From Schoenoplectus triqueter (lineage: Eukaryota > Streptophyta > Magnoliopsida > Poales > Cyperaceae): a stretch of 39,325 nucleotides of DNA. Under the pieces are notes generated by a model. That model saw only the letters and a list, made by a program, of their open reading frames with translations, did no database searches and was not told where the DNA came from. Position numbers and translations under genes: made by a program. The stretch is from NCBI GenBank assembly GCA_964058805.1, contig CAXKVV010000174.1, positions 1 through 39,325 on the forward strand. The letters run 5' to 3'. Positions 11,403 to 20,595 of the stretch are shown here, piece by piece; the stretch's first letter is position 1, and each line of letters opens with the position of its first letter.

Positions 11403-11720
11403 ACCCCTCAAAGATCTCTCTCTTGAATCTCCTGAGGGTCATCCACCTCGAATGAACAGGAGGTGGCAGGGCTTTTATACCTCAGACCCTTGTCTAGAAT
11501 TTTCTTGTGGGATTAATGCTTAATTCTTATTCCGGCTTGATTAGATTTAGTGGATAGGCTAGGTTTAGGTTGTTGAAGCTGCTTGTGTGGGACTGTCAGG
11601 TAGGTCCCACTTATCAGAGAAAAATGATCACATGGGTGACACCCAAGAGATCTTCCTTCTCTCTTGAGTCTCTCGGTTGTCACCTACACCGAGTGGATAG
11701 TGGATAGTGGGGTATTTATA
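11403..11720 (-). promoter_or_regulatory. Twin TATA-plus-hairpin modules, copy A
   Basis: Read on the minus strand, TATA boxes lie at 11713-11720 (TATAAATA) and 11472-11479 (TATAAAAG), 241 bp apart. Each is followed about 40 nt downstream by a foldback. The clearer one pairs 11426-11439 (AATCTCCTGAGGGT on plus) with 11403-11416. The same pair of modules, in better condition, is in copy B at 33486-33805. The placement suggests that a transcript would begin just ahead of, or within, a stable hairpin. Promoter activity is inferred from arrangement only. Confidence 0.5.
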
Positions 11721-12033
11721 CCCTTGTCTTTTATCTTAAATTTCCTTGTGGGACAAATAGACTTTTCCGGAGCTCAGCAGTGACTTCTTCTGGCTGGTGG
11801 ACTCTCTCTCTTGTCTTTCTCTCTTTTTCTTATGATTTATTAATGATAATTGATATTTATCCTTAATTATTCAGATGCTTTATCCTTGAGATTTTTCAAG
11901 GGTAAACAAAGAGCCACCCACCAAGACTGGTCCTGAACGGTTGAAGGGCATGTCTTGGTGCATTATTTTCTGGCTGTTCATTTCTTCACTTCACATGGCA
12001 TTTTCTTTTTCTTCAGATGTTGTAGTTTTTTCT

Positions 12034-13824
12034 CATGGCGCCATTCCGCGACGTCCTCTGAGTCATTACCATCATTTCTATGAGGATCTTGATGATTGAA
12101 CTCCTCTTATCTCAGTCATCCGAGCGACTCATGTCTACCCACGAGGAGGCGATTTATTCTTTAGGGACGAGCAGTCTCACGACATCATGCCTCTATAGCC
12201 TCGAGGTGTCGCTTCTACAGCTCCCTTGACCCATCTCCTGGGCAAGGAGATTATTGATTGGGAGGCTTACAGATGGACCACTGCTCATTTCATCGCTCCC
12301 TTGGAGTGCCACAGCTATCAGTTAGAGTGGACTCGATATGTGCTTATGCGGGAGGAGACCATGCTTGAGCGTGCCGGGATATATGACTTGGTCTTTTTGT
12401 CGATATTTCACTATCACATCAATACACCTTGGCTGCGGGCTTTTTGTGAGAGGTGGAACTATTCCACCAATACTTTATTCATTGTTGACCGAGAGTTGAC
12501 TCTGACTCTCTTGGAGATACAACAGTTGACTGGGTTGTCGATCTTCGGTCGCTTTTATGATGAGTTCATGGTCTCATCTGCTGATTTGGGAGACTTTACT
12601 CGATTTCTACCTTCCTTACAGAGGACTTACGAGATTTACCACCACTTATTGAGAGGCCATCCTGGGGTTCCATTCAGGCATTAGATTGCTTATTTCACTG
12701 ACGGGGTTCACACCCGTCCCGAGGGCTTGGCTTCCACTCGGGATCCATAAGGCCCCATTCCTTCCCAAGATATATTGTGTTCTCATGACGTGGATCGGGA
12801 TACTTACTTGACTGCTTTCATCTCTTGGTGGATCTGCCACTTTTTGTTGCCTAGTTCTCCGGCATACACCATCCGACCCTCTATGTTCGTCATGGCGAGT
12901 CTGATTGTGCGTGGCGACATGATTTCTTTGGCCGTGCCTGTGCTGGCCAACATTTATAGATGTCTTCGTGGCTTGACTTCATCTCGTAGTCCTTCATAGT
13001 GCCAGGAGCTGATCCTGTGGCATCTGATTAGCGGATGGCTCCACATGCATTGGTCTGGCTCATATGACCCTGATACGGCGATTGCGCTGCATGGCTGCCT
13101 ACCTTTATTGAGTGACTTGGCTGGGGTGCAGCCAGCTTCATTGACTCCAGAGGCTGCTAGGTATAAATTATTTAGGAGCCGAGACCACTTGCGCTTTTCT
13201 TGAGATAGGTTGACGGCTCGTGGGGTAGCTAGAGTTGCTGACTGGGTGGTGATTGACAGTAGGGTTCCTTCTTCTGACCCTTCTAGCATCCGCGCCAGGC
13301 CCGCTGATTTGGAGTACTTTATTAACATCCGCTAGGGCTTCCTTCCTCTCAGACTAGGTAGTTACATGTTCATCGAGCCTTACTCGCCGCATCGATGTGC
13401 ACATCAGTTCGGCTTGGATCAGGACATTCTAGCACCTCTTCCTCGTCCCGTGGCTTTAACAACTGATTTGGAGGATATCAGATGGTGCTACACTCACCTT
13501 TTCCGACTAGACACAGGTACTCGCTGCCAGATGGTGTCCACTTCTAGGATTCCTACCTTCTCGAGGCGTTATCAGCAGTGGTACTATGAGGCCATCCGCT
13601 CTTATCAGTCGTATACTCCTCTAGTATTCGTTCGGAGTACATGCCCACGAGATGGACGGGCCCTACTGGATGGCACCATCTCGCGTGATCGCAACCCTTT
13701 TTCGGATATTGTTGTAGAGCCTTTTGACTTTCAGGGCTTAGACAATCGATTTTCTCGCACTTCTGTCAGGACCATCCTCATAGGTATGCCTTATCATCAT
13801 TTTAGATTATCTCCATTTTGGTAA
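12034..13824 (+). pseudogene. Plant-mobile-domain (PMD) protein of a retrotransposon, decayed
   Basis: One reading frame holds a PMD-like protein (the aminotransferase-like plant mobile domain family) over about 590 codons with no frameshift. It is interrupted by seven stops at 12097 (TGA), 12196 (TAG), 12682 (TAG), 12748 (TAA), 12997 (TAG), 13201 (TGA) and 13333 (TAG). The best stretch (12226-12684) shows the family pattern of aromatic and Trp/Leu positions followed by LTLTLLEIQQLTGLSIFGR. Further downstream the frame continues with FISWWICHFLLP and MFIEPYSPHRCAHQFGLDQD. The natural start is unclear. The frame ends at TTTTG-GTAAGT, so either it stops there or a splice donor lies at 13821. 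PMD genes occur both as host genes and as extra, often antisense, genes in Ty3/gypsy Tat-type elements; the opposite-strand gag next door favours the latter. Confidence 0.8.
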
Positions 13825-13920
13825 GTCTTGCCGGTATCTTGATTGACTTCCTTTTTGGTTTAGGGTTGGTTTATGAGTATGATCACGCGGAGCCCGGATT
13901 CTCAGTTCCTCGCTCACGAG

Positions 13921-15513
13921 CTATCGGCATCCATTTTCAGCTGCATGTCGAGCCACCGACTTTAGCCACCAGAAGAAGGTCCTGAAGCGGGGAATCACAT
14001 ACCCCTTAGGATATTCTTCCAAGTCGTTCACAGTGGGGTATGGATGTCCGTAGTTCTTGACTGGAGGGATGGCATATCTGCCTCCAGCTATTTGCATTTG
14101 CTGGGCAATCATGGCCTGAATCTCTTTCTAGGATAGTCCGTTTGGTTTGGCCTCCACTTCCACTGTTCTTTGTGGATGAGGTTTAGAATTGATAGGTTGC
14201 TTTCATTTGTGATTGCTTTAGGTGCTGTGGACCCCTTCTTGACGGGAGCTACCAGCTCTTGGGTTGAAATTGGCGTCTTGCGACTCTTGTAGTGATTTGA
14301 CCGCCTTAATCAACTCTTCATTTTGTTTCAGCATGGTAGCAATCAACTCTCATTGCCTGATTAGCTCTTCATCCCGTGCCTTGATGTGGCCTTTCAGAAT
14401 TTTGATTTCATCGATAGGCACTTCGGGACGGACTTCGCCATTGTTTTCAATATCGAAGAGATCAGGGTTTTCATTGTTGTCTTCCCCTTCCCTGATGTTA
14501 CATTCGGGATTGACTCTCTTGGGTGGTCTCTCTTTTCTACCAATGTTCTTGTTGGTATTGGTAACATGGGCTTGGTTAGGCGGGGAATGATCGTCCTGGA
14601 CCATGTTCACCTCAGTGTCGGTGTCTGGGTCAGTGTCATAGTTTATACTGATAATGTTGACTGAGAAGTGCTCCTCGTAGCGAGCGGTTCTTCTCTTCTT
14701 CCTTGTTTGATCAGCAGCAGTTATTTTTAAGCTGCCGAGCGGTATTCTCGAGCCTAATCGGCTGAATATGCCCTTCTGACCCAGGCGGCTAAATACGCTT
14801 CCGGACGGAGCACTTGAGTTGCCGGCCTTGCTGGGCTGGGTTTGAGACTGGGGTTTTGTTGGCAGGGAAACTTTGGGAACCCACACCTGCTAGATGCTAG
14901 GTGATGCCTTTGGAATGAGTTTCTTTGATGGGGGAGTAGGGACAATGGTTTGAGACCTTGCCATGTCTTGAGATTGATGGCAGCGGAGGACCATGGCTTG
15001 CGACTGAGTAATGTCTTGAGATTGGCTGGAGCGGGAGATATTTTGTCTCAACCTGGCGTTTTCATCGCCTTTCTTTTTCTTGAGTGCCCTGTGAGCCTTA
15101 TAGATGGCTTCTGCAGGGGCTTAAGACTTGCGTTGGCGGCGCAGTGATGCCTTTGTCTGAGTTGGTCGGGGTGCGGGCTTAGGCACTTCCCATGATTGGC
15201 GAAGATGGCCTGTGGCTGAGTTCTTTGCCACTATACGGAGAGCAGTAAATTTGTTGGAAATTAGGATGGCCGACCTAGCTACCAGTTGGTTTTGATATGC
15301 ATCCAGGGCCCTCTTCCTGGATGCTTGAGAGTTGCGGGCAGTTTTGGCCACTGCTGTTGGGGCTGCCTTTTTAGACGGGCGTCTTCTCCTCTTTCGAGAG
15401 TTAGTAGGAGAGGACATTACATTGTTAGCCATGCCCTTGGGAGTTAGGGCGATTGAGTCCTCCTCCTCGTCCGGGATGGAGATCCGGACGGTTGCGGGAG
15501 TAAAGGTGGCCAC
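13921..15513 (-). pseudogene. Ty3/gypsy gag-like polyprotein fragment, decayed
   Basis: A single minus-strand frame runs from ATG at 15513 to 13921, about 530 codons without a frameshift. It has six internal stops: 15121 (TAA), 14890 (TAG), 14350 (TGA), 14218 (TAA), 14203 (TGA) and 14128 (TAG). The N-terminal part is basic (KRRRRPSKK, then KKKKG). The middle has the retrotransposon-typical repeat SVFSRLG and GIFSRLG, followed by an acidic linker. The end carries the conserved entry to the gag core, YPKGYVIPRFRTF. The frame then breaks where the gag core should continue (about 13990), and no capsid core, protease, reverse transcriptase or integrase follows. It abuts the PMD frame of the opposite strand. 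Upstream of the ATG, a foldback array begins within 30 bp. Identification as gag is fairly secure; the Tat lineage is inferred from the PMD neighbour. Confidence 0.8.
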
Positions 15514-15539
15514 TGGAGCTGGGCCATAGAAGGTAAGTT

Positions 15540-16050
15540 ATAAAGATAAAACCGATCTGTAGTAGGTTCATCTTTCCCTATCACAGAATGAACTGATCTG
15601 TTAGTAAGTTCATTTGTATCCTAGGTTTATGAATCCGCTCAGCGCCTGAAATTCATGTTCTAGAAGATCAGCAGGATGAACAAGTGGGTCATATCCACCC
15701 ATCTTCTAATTCACCAACCTCAAGATCAACCGGCTCAGTGCTTCGAGTTGTATTTTGTGTGATTGGTCGTTGACTAGTTAAGATTGAACTGATCTGTTAG
15801 TAAGTTCATCTTCTAGATCAATTAAGATTGAGTCAATCTGTTAGTAGACTCACCTTGTATCCCTCCGTAGAGATTGATCTGATTTGTTTGTAAGATTATC
15901 TCTCGGAGTTATAAAGATTGAACCGATCTGTTGTAGGTTCATTTTTCTCTATCACAGAATGAACTGGCCTGTTAGTAAATTCATATGTATCTGTCTGCGA
16001 ACTGATCTGTAGTAAGTTCATATGTATCTGCCAGTGAACTGATCTGTAGC
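15540..16050 (+). repeat. Foldback-unit array, plus orientation
   Basis: This has the same unit types as 5360-5830 and is the inverse of 6170-7430. A good example pairs CTCCG (15863-15867) and AGAGAT (15869-15874) with ATCTCT (15898-15903) and CGGAG (15904-15908), with T15868 unpaired. Others have loops GATCTGTTAGTA or GATCTGTAGTA between AAGTTC/GAACTT-type or GGTTC/GAACC arms. The second unit type (loop with CGGCTCAGTGC) lies at 15720-15750. The array stops in the middle of a unit next to the gag frame at about 15537, which suggests a rearrangement breakpoint. Confidence 0.8.
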
Positions 16051-16781
16051 AACTATTGAATTTTCTTATTTTTTTTTTCTGATTTTCTTTGCTATTTTTC
16101 GATTTATCTACCCTTTTCTTTATTCCTTTCTTATCTTTTTCACTTCCTTTGCCGTTTCTTGATACTAATCATGATGAGAATGCATGTAAGGTGAATTGAG
16201 ACTCGGTTGAAGGGTTTTTGTAAACCTCCCAAGTGTTATTCAAAGAAGAGTTCAAGAATAATTGTAATTAAGATCAGTTTAAGGGTTTTTGTAACCCTCC
16301 TGACTCTATTGTAAGCTTGACTGCCTAGCTGAGATCCAATTGAGTGAGAATTGTAGTCAAATTGGTGACAATCTGATAAGTTGTCTGACCAAGAAATCAA
16401 GATAATTAAGTTGTCTGACCAAGAAATTTAAACATTAATTATTCACAATAATGCAAAATAGAAACATGTTTATAAGTTGTCTGACCAAGAAATCAAGATA
16501 ATTAAGAAGAGAAGAGAAACAAAATGAGAAAATAGAAAAGGATATTATATTAGAAAGCTTAAAATTAATTGCAACTCTAATCGTACATTTGACAGTCTCG
16601 CTGTAATCATATTAGAAAGCAAGCATTCACGGAGAGATCAACTCATGCACTTGACCATCAGGTCAATAACGCGCTTTATTACATAAGTCTTAGTTATAAT
16701 TCAGAAATAGAAATTAATTAATGAGAATAAAATATATTTAATTAATAAATGTGTCACTCTAAACTCTTCAAAAATAATACA
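16051..16781. other. 3' flank of the subtilase; short direct repeats, no gene
   Basis: TTGTCTGACCAAGAAAT occurs at 16381, 16411 and 16477, the first two 30 bp apart. AAGGGTTTTTGTAA followed by CCTCC occurs near 16210 and 16281. A T-rich block is at 16055-16145. No coding frame is supported. The right part must contain the 3' untranslated region of the subtilase transcribed leftward. Confidence 0.6.
16675..16680 (-). terminator. Candidate polyadenylation signal for the subtilase
   Basis: AATAAA on the minus strand, about 100 nt beyond the stop codon at 16782, is the first canonical signal in the downstream AT-rich sequence. Plant signals are loose, so the actual site may differ. Confidence 0.4.
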
Positions 16782-19073
16782 CTAATTGTAGACTACTATT
16801 GGGCTGCGAACAACATACCTACCCGAGGCCCACTTCAACTCTCCAAAGCCGAAGGGCATCTCATGAGCTGCACTTCCACTGCGTCGCTCGAAAATAATCT
16901 GAAATGTTTTCTTTTCATTGAAATCTTTAAACTCTAAGGTCGATGGTACTACCTTAACAGACACCCAGTTCGGAACAGTAATTGTTGCTTCGTATGTGGT
17001 TTGTTTCACCTTTCCAACATTAGTCACAGTACGATAGATAATCTTAGTAGTGTTATTTCCCTTGAGAGACGCCGCAATTGATGGATTATTTAATTGCTCT
17101 TCGGAAATGACTTTTACCTTTTCACATTTCACATGTGATGCAGGAAAGATAATGTTATTAACATCAGCTTCCTCAAAGCCCAAGCCACACAAGTAAGAGA
17201 TATAATCTTTAGAATCAATGTCATAGACAAGTCCAGGATCCAAGGCTTTACTTGGATCAACGTGACCAGCACCCATATCAAAGACATTAGCTGGGTTAAT
17301 ATGTGTGTGATCGACAATTGGCTTTCCATCTGAGTTGGTAATGCGAGCTGTCGTCATAATGCTGGATCTTATTGCTGAAGGAGACCAATCAGGATGTGCT
17401 TTCTTTATTAGAGCCGCAGTGCCACTTAGGTGTGGAGTTGCCATGGAGGTGCCCGTCATGAGGCCAAATGATTTGAACTTGTCATTTCCTAGGACCCTAG
17501 TAGATAACAGATTTGGCGGCACCGCTGCTAATATGGACACTCCAGGACCAGAAATGTCAGGCTTCAAAGTCAGTGGTCTCAGTGAACTAGGTCCACGAGA
17601 CGACATTACAGTGATTGATGAAGAGAAATTGTCATGATAAACGGGTCCTTTGAAAATAAATGTTGCAACAGGATTTGGGGTGGATTGGATGTAATCCTTT
17701 ATCTTCACACCATCGACATAACTAACATGTGAGGCAGGAATGACATGCCTAAAAGCTTGGGTATGATAGAATGCCATTTCAATATTTGCAGTAATCATGC
17801 CAACACCACCGGCCTCTTGAACAATTGCACCTTGCTGAGTTGGTAGAATAAGACCATAGTCACAAACTACAATCTTGCCGGTGACCAAATTTTTATCCAA
17901 ACTACCATTTAGACAATGGCTGGCATTGGGATTAATGTCGTTGCCAACAAGGTAAACCAATGGCAACATCTTACTGGTCCAGTTCTTCGGTTGATAGAGT
18001 GACTCTCCATCAAGCTCTAGTTCATTTCCTAACTTCACAGTTGATCTAATTTGTCTATCTGTGGAACTTGCAGCGACTGTAAGGAGCCAAGGTGCACCAT
18101 TGGCAATTGTACTCGGTTTAGGCCCAGAATTTCCTGCACCGGCGCTAACAATGACGCCATTTAAAATTGCATAAAAGCTTGCCACAGCAATTGGGTCTTG
18201 ATAGAACGGTATCGGTTGAGCATCATTTGCTAGGGAGACTGACAACACATCACAACCATCTTTAACGGCCTCCTCAAACCCTTTAAGGACATCTGGAATT
18301 TGGCATCCCAACTGATCATCACACACCTTATAAATTGCTAAGTGTGCCCGTGGTGCAACCCCGGAGGCTTCACCCATGGAAATACCAAGGACACTTATAT
18401 TATTAACAAATGATCCAGCAGCAGTGCTTGCCGTGTGAGTGCCATGTCCGGTGAAATCATATGGAGGCATGTGTTTTTTCTCATCTGCGCCAGCTTTGAG
18501 CATTGTCTTAGCCCCAATAAGTTTGTTGTTACAAACCGTAGTGTTGAAGTCGCAGTGGCCTTTCCACTTTGCCGGCGGGGGTGGCATGCCCTTATCATCA
18601 AAAGAAGGGTGTCCGGGGGAGATGCCGCTGTCTAGGACACCTATGATGATTCCTTCACCCATGTTCTTCATTCTTCTCCATAACCCTTCAGAGCCCCGCA
18701 ATCCTAGGAAGTCTGGAGAATGAGTTGTCATCAATTGAAGTGGCTTGTTGGCAGGGGTAACACGCACACACCCAGGGTAGTCTTTCATGGCCTGCGCTTC
18801 CTCATCTGTCAGCTTGGCGGCGAAACCATTTGCAACTCTATTGTACGAGTAGATATGTCGTGATGTTCCATTATCTTTTGTGATTGCCGACAGAATGGAC
18901 TTATGCCATGCTTCGTATTCTTTGGGTACCTGGTTGTCAATGTTAACACCCTCTTTGGCTTCAAAAGTAATTATATAGTTTTTGAGCTTCTTTTCCCCAT
19001 CTTCTGATGTTGCATGGGCACGACATGCGTATGTCAATAGAAGGAAGAATAACGATGCTTTGTGTAGATTCAT
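16782..19073 (-). CDS. Subtilisin-like serine protease (SBT1-type subtilase)
   Basis: This 763-residue, single-exon secreted protease of peptidase family S8A is typical in length for plant subtilases. A signal peptide covers about residues 1-21 (hydrophobic FFLLL core, AHA before the likely cut). An I9 inhibitory propeptide follows (about 31-115), and the mature enzyme probably starts at the TTHSPDFLGL motif (T116/T117). The catalytic triad is present: Asp148 in GVLDSG, His210 in GHGTHTAS and Ser543 in GTSMATPH, with oxyanion Asn315 in AGAGNSGP. A protease-associated insert lies around 350-470, and a C-terminal fibronectin-III-like domain from about 660. Sequons for N-glycosylation include N177, N225, N364, N383, N389 and N482. 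The frame is uninterrupted with all key residues kept, so it is probably functional. The substrate cannot be inferred. It probably acts in the cell wall or apoplast. Transposons lie close on both sides. Confidence 0.97.
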   Translation of the reverse strand: MNLHKASLFFLLLTYACRAHATSEDGEKKLKNYIITFEAKEGVNIDNQVPKEYEAWHKSILSAITKDNGTSRHIYSYNRVANGFAAKLTDEEAQAMKDYPGCVRVTPANKPLQLMTTHSPDFLGLRGSEGLWRRMKNMGEGIIIGVLDSGISPGHPSFDDKGMPPPPAKWKGHCDFNTTVCNNKLIGAKTMLKAGADEKKHMPPYDFTGHGTHTASTAAGSFVNNISVLGISMGEASGVAPRAHLAIYKVCDDQLGCQIPDVLKGFEEAVKDGCDVLSVSLANDAQPIPFYQDPIAVASFYAILNGVIVSAGAGNSGPKPSTIANGAPWLLTVAASSTDRQIRSTVKLGNELELDGESLYQPKNWTSKMLPLVYLVGNDINPNASHCLNGSLDKNLVTGKIVVCDYGLILPTQQGAIVQEAGGVGMITANIEMAFYHTQAFRHVIPASHVSYVDGVKIKDYIQSTPNPVATFIFKGPVYHDNFSSSITVMSSRGPSSLRPLTLKPDISGPGVSILAAVPPNLLSTRVLGNDKFKSFGLMTGTSMATPHLSGTAALIKKAHPDWSPSAIRSSIMTTARITNSDGKPIVDHTHINPANVFDMGAGHVDPSKALDPGLVYDIDSKDYISYLCGLGFEEADVNNIIFPASHVKCEKVKVISEEQLNNPSIAASLKGNNTTKIIYRTVTNVGKVKQTTYEATITVPNWVSVKVVPSTLEFKDFNEKKTFQIIFERRSGSAAHEMPFGFGELKWASGRYVVRSPIVVYN

Positions 19074-19114
19074 TGGGAGATAATTAATTAATGAGAGCGA
19101 TCGATGTGCTTGTC

Positions 19115-19123
19115 ATATATATA
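19115..19123 (-). promoter_or_regulatory. TATA box of the subtilase
   Basis: The minus strand reads GTATATATATGAC here, 42-50 nt upstream of the ATG at 19073. Transcription would start within about 20 nt of the ATG, giving a short leader. It is the only well-placed TATA element. Confidence 0.6.
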
Positions 19124-19140
19124 CGTTCAGAAATAAATAT

Positions 19141-19290
19141 TGACCGCTCACCTCAAAATAAATTAACCGTGCTAGCTGTAACAATTCTAGCTATAATTGG
19201 AAAATGTGGTGTAATTAAATATAAAAAAAATGCTTGCCGCCCACCTAAAAATTCAACTATAATTGGAATGTAATGTGTAAATTAATATGA
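19141..19290. repeat. Duplicated motif in the subtilase promoter
   Basis: CTATAATTGGAA followed by an ATGTGGTGTAATTA-like word starts at 19191 and again, slightly diverged, at 19257, 66 bp apart. Each copy is preceded by a CCGCTCACCT or CCGCCCACCT word. The duplication lies between the TATA box and the CACTA insertion, so it belongs to the proximal promoter. It could double a regulatory site or be a chance tandem duplication. Confidence 0.55.
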
Positions 19291-20151
19291 AAAATATACA
19301 TTTAACGTTTGCCCTCAACCACTACCACAAAAAAATATTTTTACACTATAACATAACTGGGATTTATTAACACCAATTTACTAACGAATTTTAGTGAAAG
19401 TCATTAATAACATTAGGTGGGGAAGAAAATTATAAAAACACATCAGAAAATATAAAAAATTATTGACAATCTTTACTAATGATTTTCTATTAATAACCGT
19501 TAGTAAAACCCAGTGCAAAAATATTTCTTAACGGTTTTTAATGAAAAATTATTAGCAAAGGTTTTTGCACTGGGTTTTGCTAACGGTTGTTTATAAAAAA
19601 TCATTAAAAAGTTTTTGCAATGGGTTGTGCTAACGATTACTAACAGAAAATCATTAGCAAAGTTTGATAAGCAAAAAACCTAATATATCCCAAGTACATC
19701 TCTCTACCCGCCATCAACTCATTCCTTTGTCTCTTCTTCAACCAGTTTTATCTGAGACATATTTTCTATTTCTAAATTAGGTTTTAACTGATATATTTCT
19801 TAAATTAGTCAATTTCTAATTAGATTATTAATTGATCAGCAACCAGCAACCAACAAGCTACGCCATTCTCTATAGTATATTTTTTATTTTTATCTCTAAA
19901 TTAGCTTTGCTTAATTAATTATTAGATGTACTTCTATCTCCAACCAGCAAATGCATGTACATGATAAATTAGTTATTATTTGCTAGCATTGTTTACATAA
20001 CTAATTAATTAATTACACATATATAAATATATGTAACCAATTGATAATATTATCACATAGGACCAATTTATCAAAATTTCAAAATAATTTAGGTTGGTAC
20101 CCGTTCAAGATTAATTCAATATGGATTAATCTCGAATAGTTTCTGGCGGGG

Positions 20152-20391
20152 ACTACTCTTTGAATACTTTATCTCACTTAGGATTAATGAAGATACGTTA
20201 CTTGTAATTTAGTATTTGAGAATAATTTGGTGCTAGTGTTTCTTCTTTTGCTCCTACAAATATGTATGTACATGCAAATGTGCATTGGCGTATTCGAGCA
20301 GCAAAAGAAAAAATATTGTTGGATTTTTCTCAAACACCAGATTAAAATTAACGTATCTTCACTAATGAGATAAAGTATTCAAAGAGTAGGT
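20152..20391. repeat. Foldback inside the CACTA element
   Basis: The arm at about 20152-20222 (CTACTCTTTGAATACTTTAT onward, including GAAGATACGTTA) is complementary to about 20328-20391, with a spacer of roughly 105 bp. It could be a small nested element or an inverted duplication; no duplication of flanking sequence was identified. Confidence 0.7.
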
Positions 20392-20404
20392 TATGATGGT
20401 TGGC

Positions 20405-20595
20405 CAGCCCAAAACCTAGACCATAAACTCGAAACTCTCATAAACCCTAAAGCATAAAAGTCTAAACCTAAAAAACCTAACCCCCAAACCCAAACCCGAA
20501 CCCTAAACCCCAATCCATAAACCATAAACCCTAAATCTCAAACTATAAACTCTAAATTTTAAATCCTAAACCGTAAATCCCTAAACCCTAATCTA
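20405..20595. repeat. Degenerate telomere-like repeats (CCCTAAA-type)
   Basis: About 190 bp is built from AAACCCTAA, AACCCTAAACCCC and drifting relatives (ATAAACCATAAACCCTAAAT). This resembles the Arabidopsis-type telomere repeat CCCTAAA in decayed form, internal to the CACTA element and just before its peptidase exons. Confidence 0.75.

Larger units (their letters stand above)
7900..11906 (-). mobile_element. LTR-like repeat, copy A (inverted to copy B)
   Basis: The segment matches the reverse complement of 33295-37300. Anchors: CTTGAGATTTTTCAAGGG at 11885-11902 with 33301-33318; TTCTTCTGGCTGGTGG near 11786 with 33407-33422; the GACCCTCAGGAG-type hairpin modules; and the TTGATCAACAACTGATTAC block near 11107 with its counterpart near 34080-34220. 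Homology stops sharply at GGGTAAA (11900-11906 here, 33295-33301 in copy B), which I take as one end of the repeat. Length, TATA boxes and placement next to gag and PMD frames suggest the LTR of a large Ty3/gypsy element. Internal duplications include 10980-11080 with 11095-11190. The exact LTR ends are not resolved. Confidence 0.6.

Noticed and set aside
11906..12034. Primer-binding site or polypurine tract that would fix the LTR end
   Set aside because: A weak purine run (GGTGGGTGG on the minus strand near 11912-11923) lies at the boundary, but nothing matches a tRNA 3' end and the paired LTR is not found, so it is not annotated.
14264..14664. Plus-strand open frames opposite gag
   Set aside because: They are antisense shadows of the minus-strand gag frame, with hydrophobic, low-information translations and no family motifs.
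17129..18723. Open frames in other frames of the subtilase
   Set aside because: They overlap a complete, motif-rich 763-codon gene and show no domain of their own.
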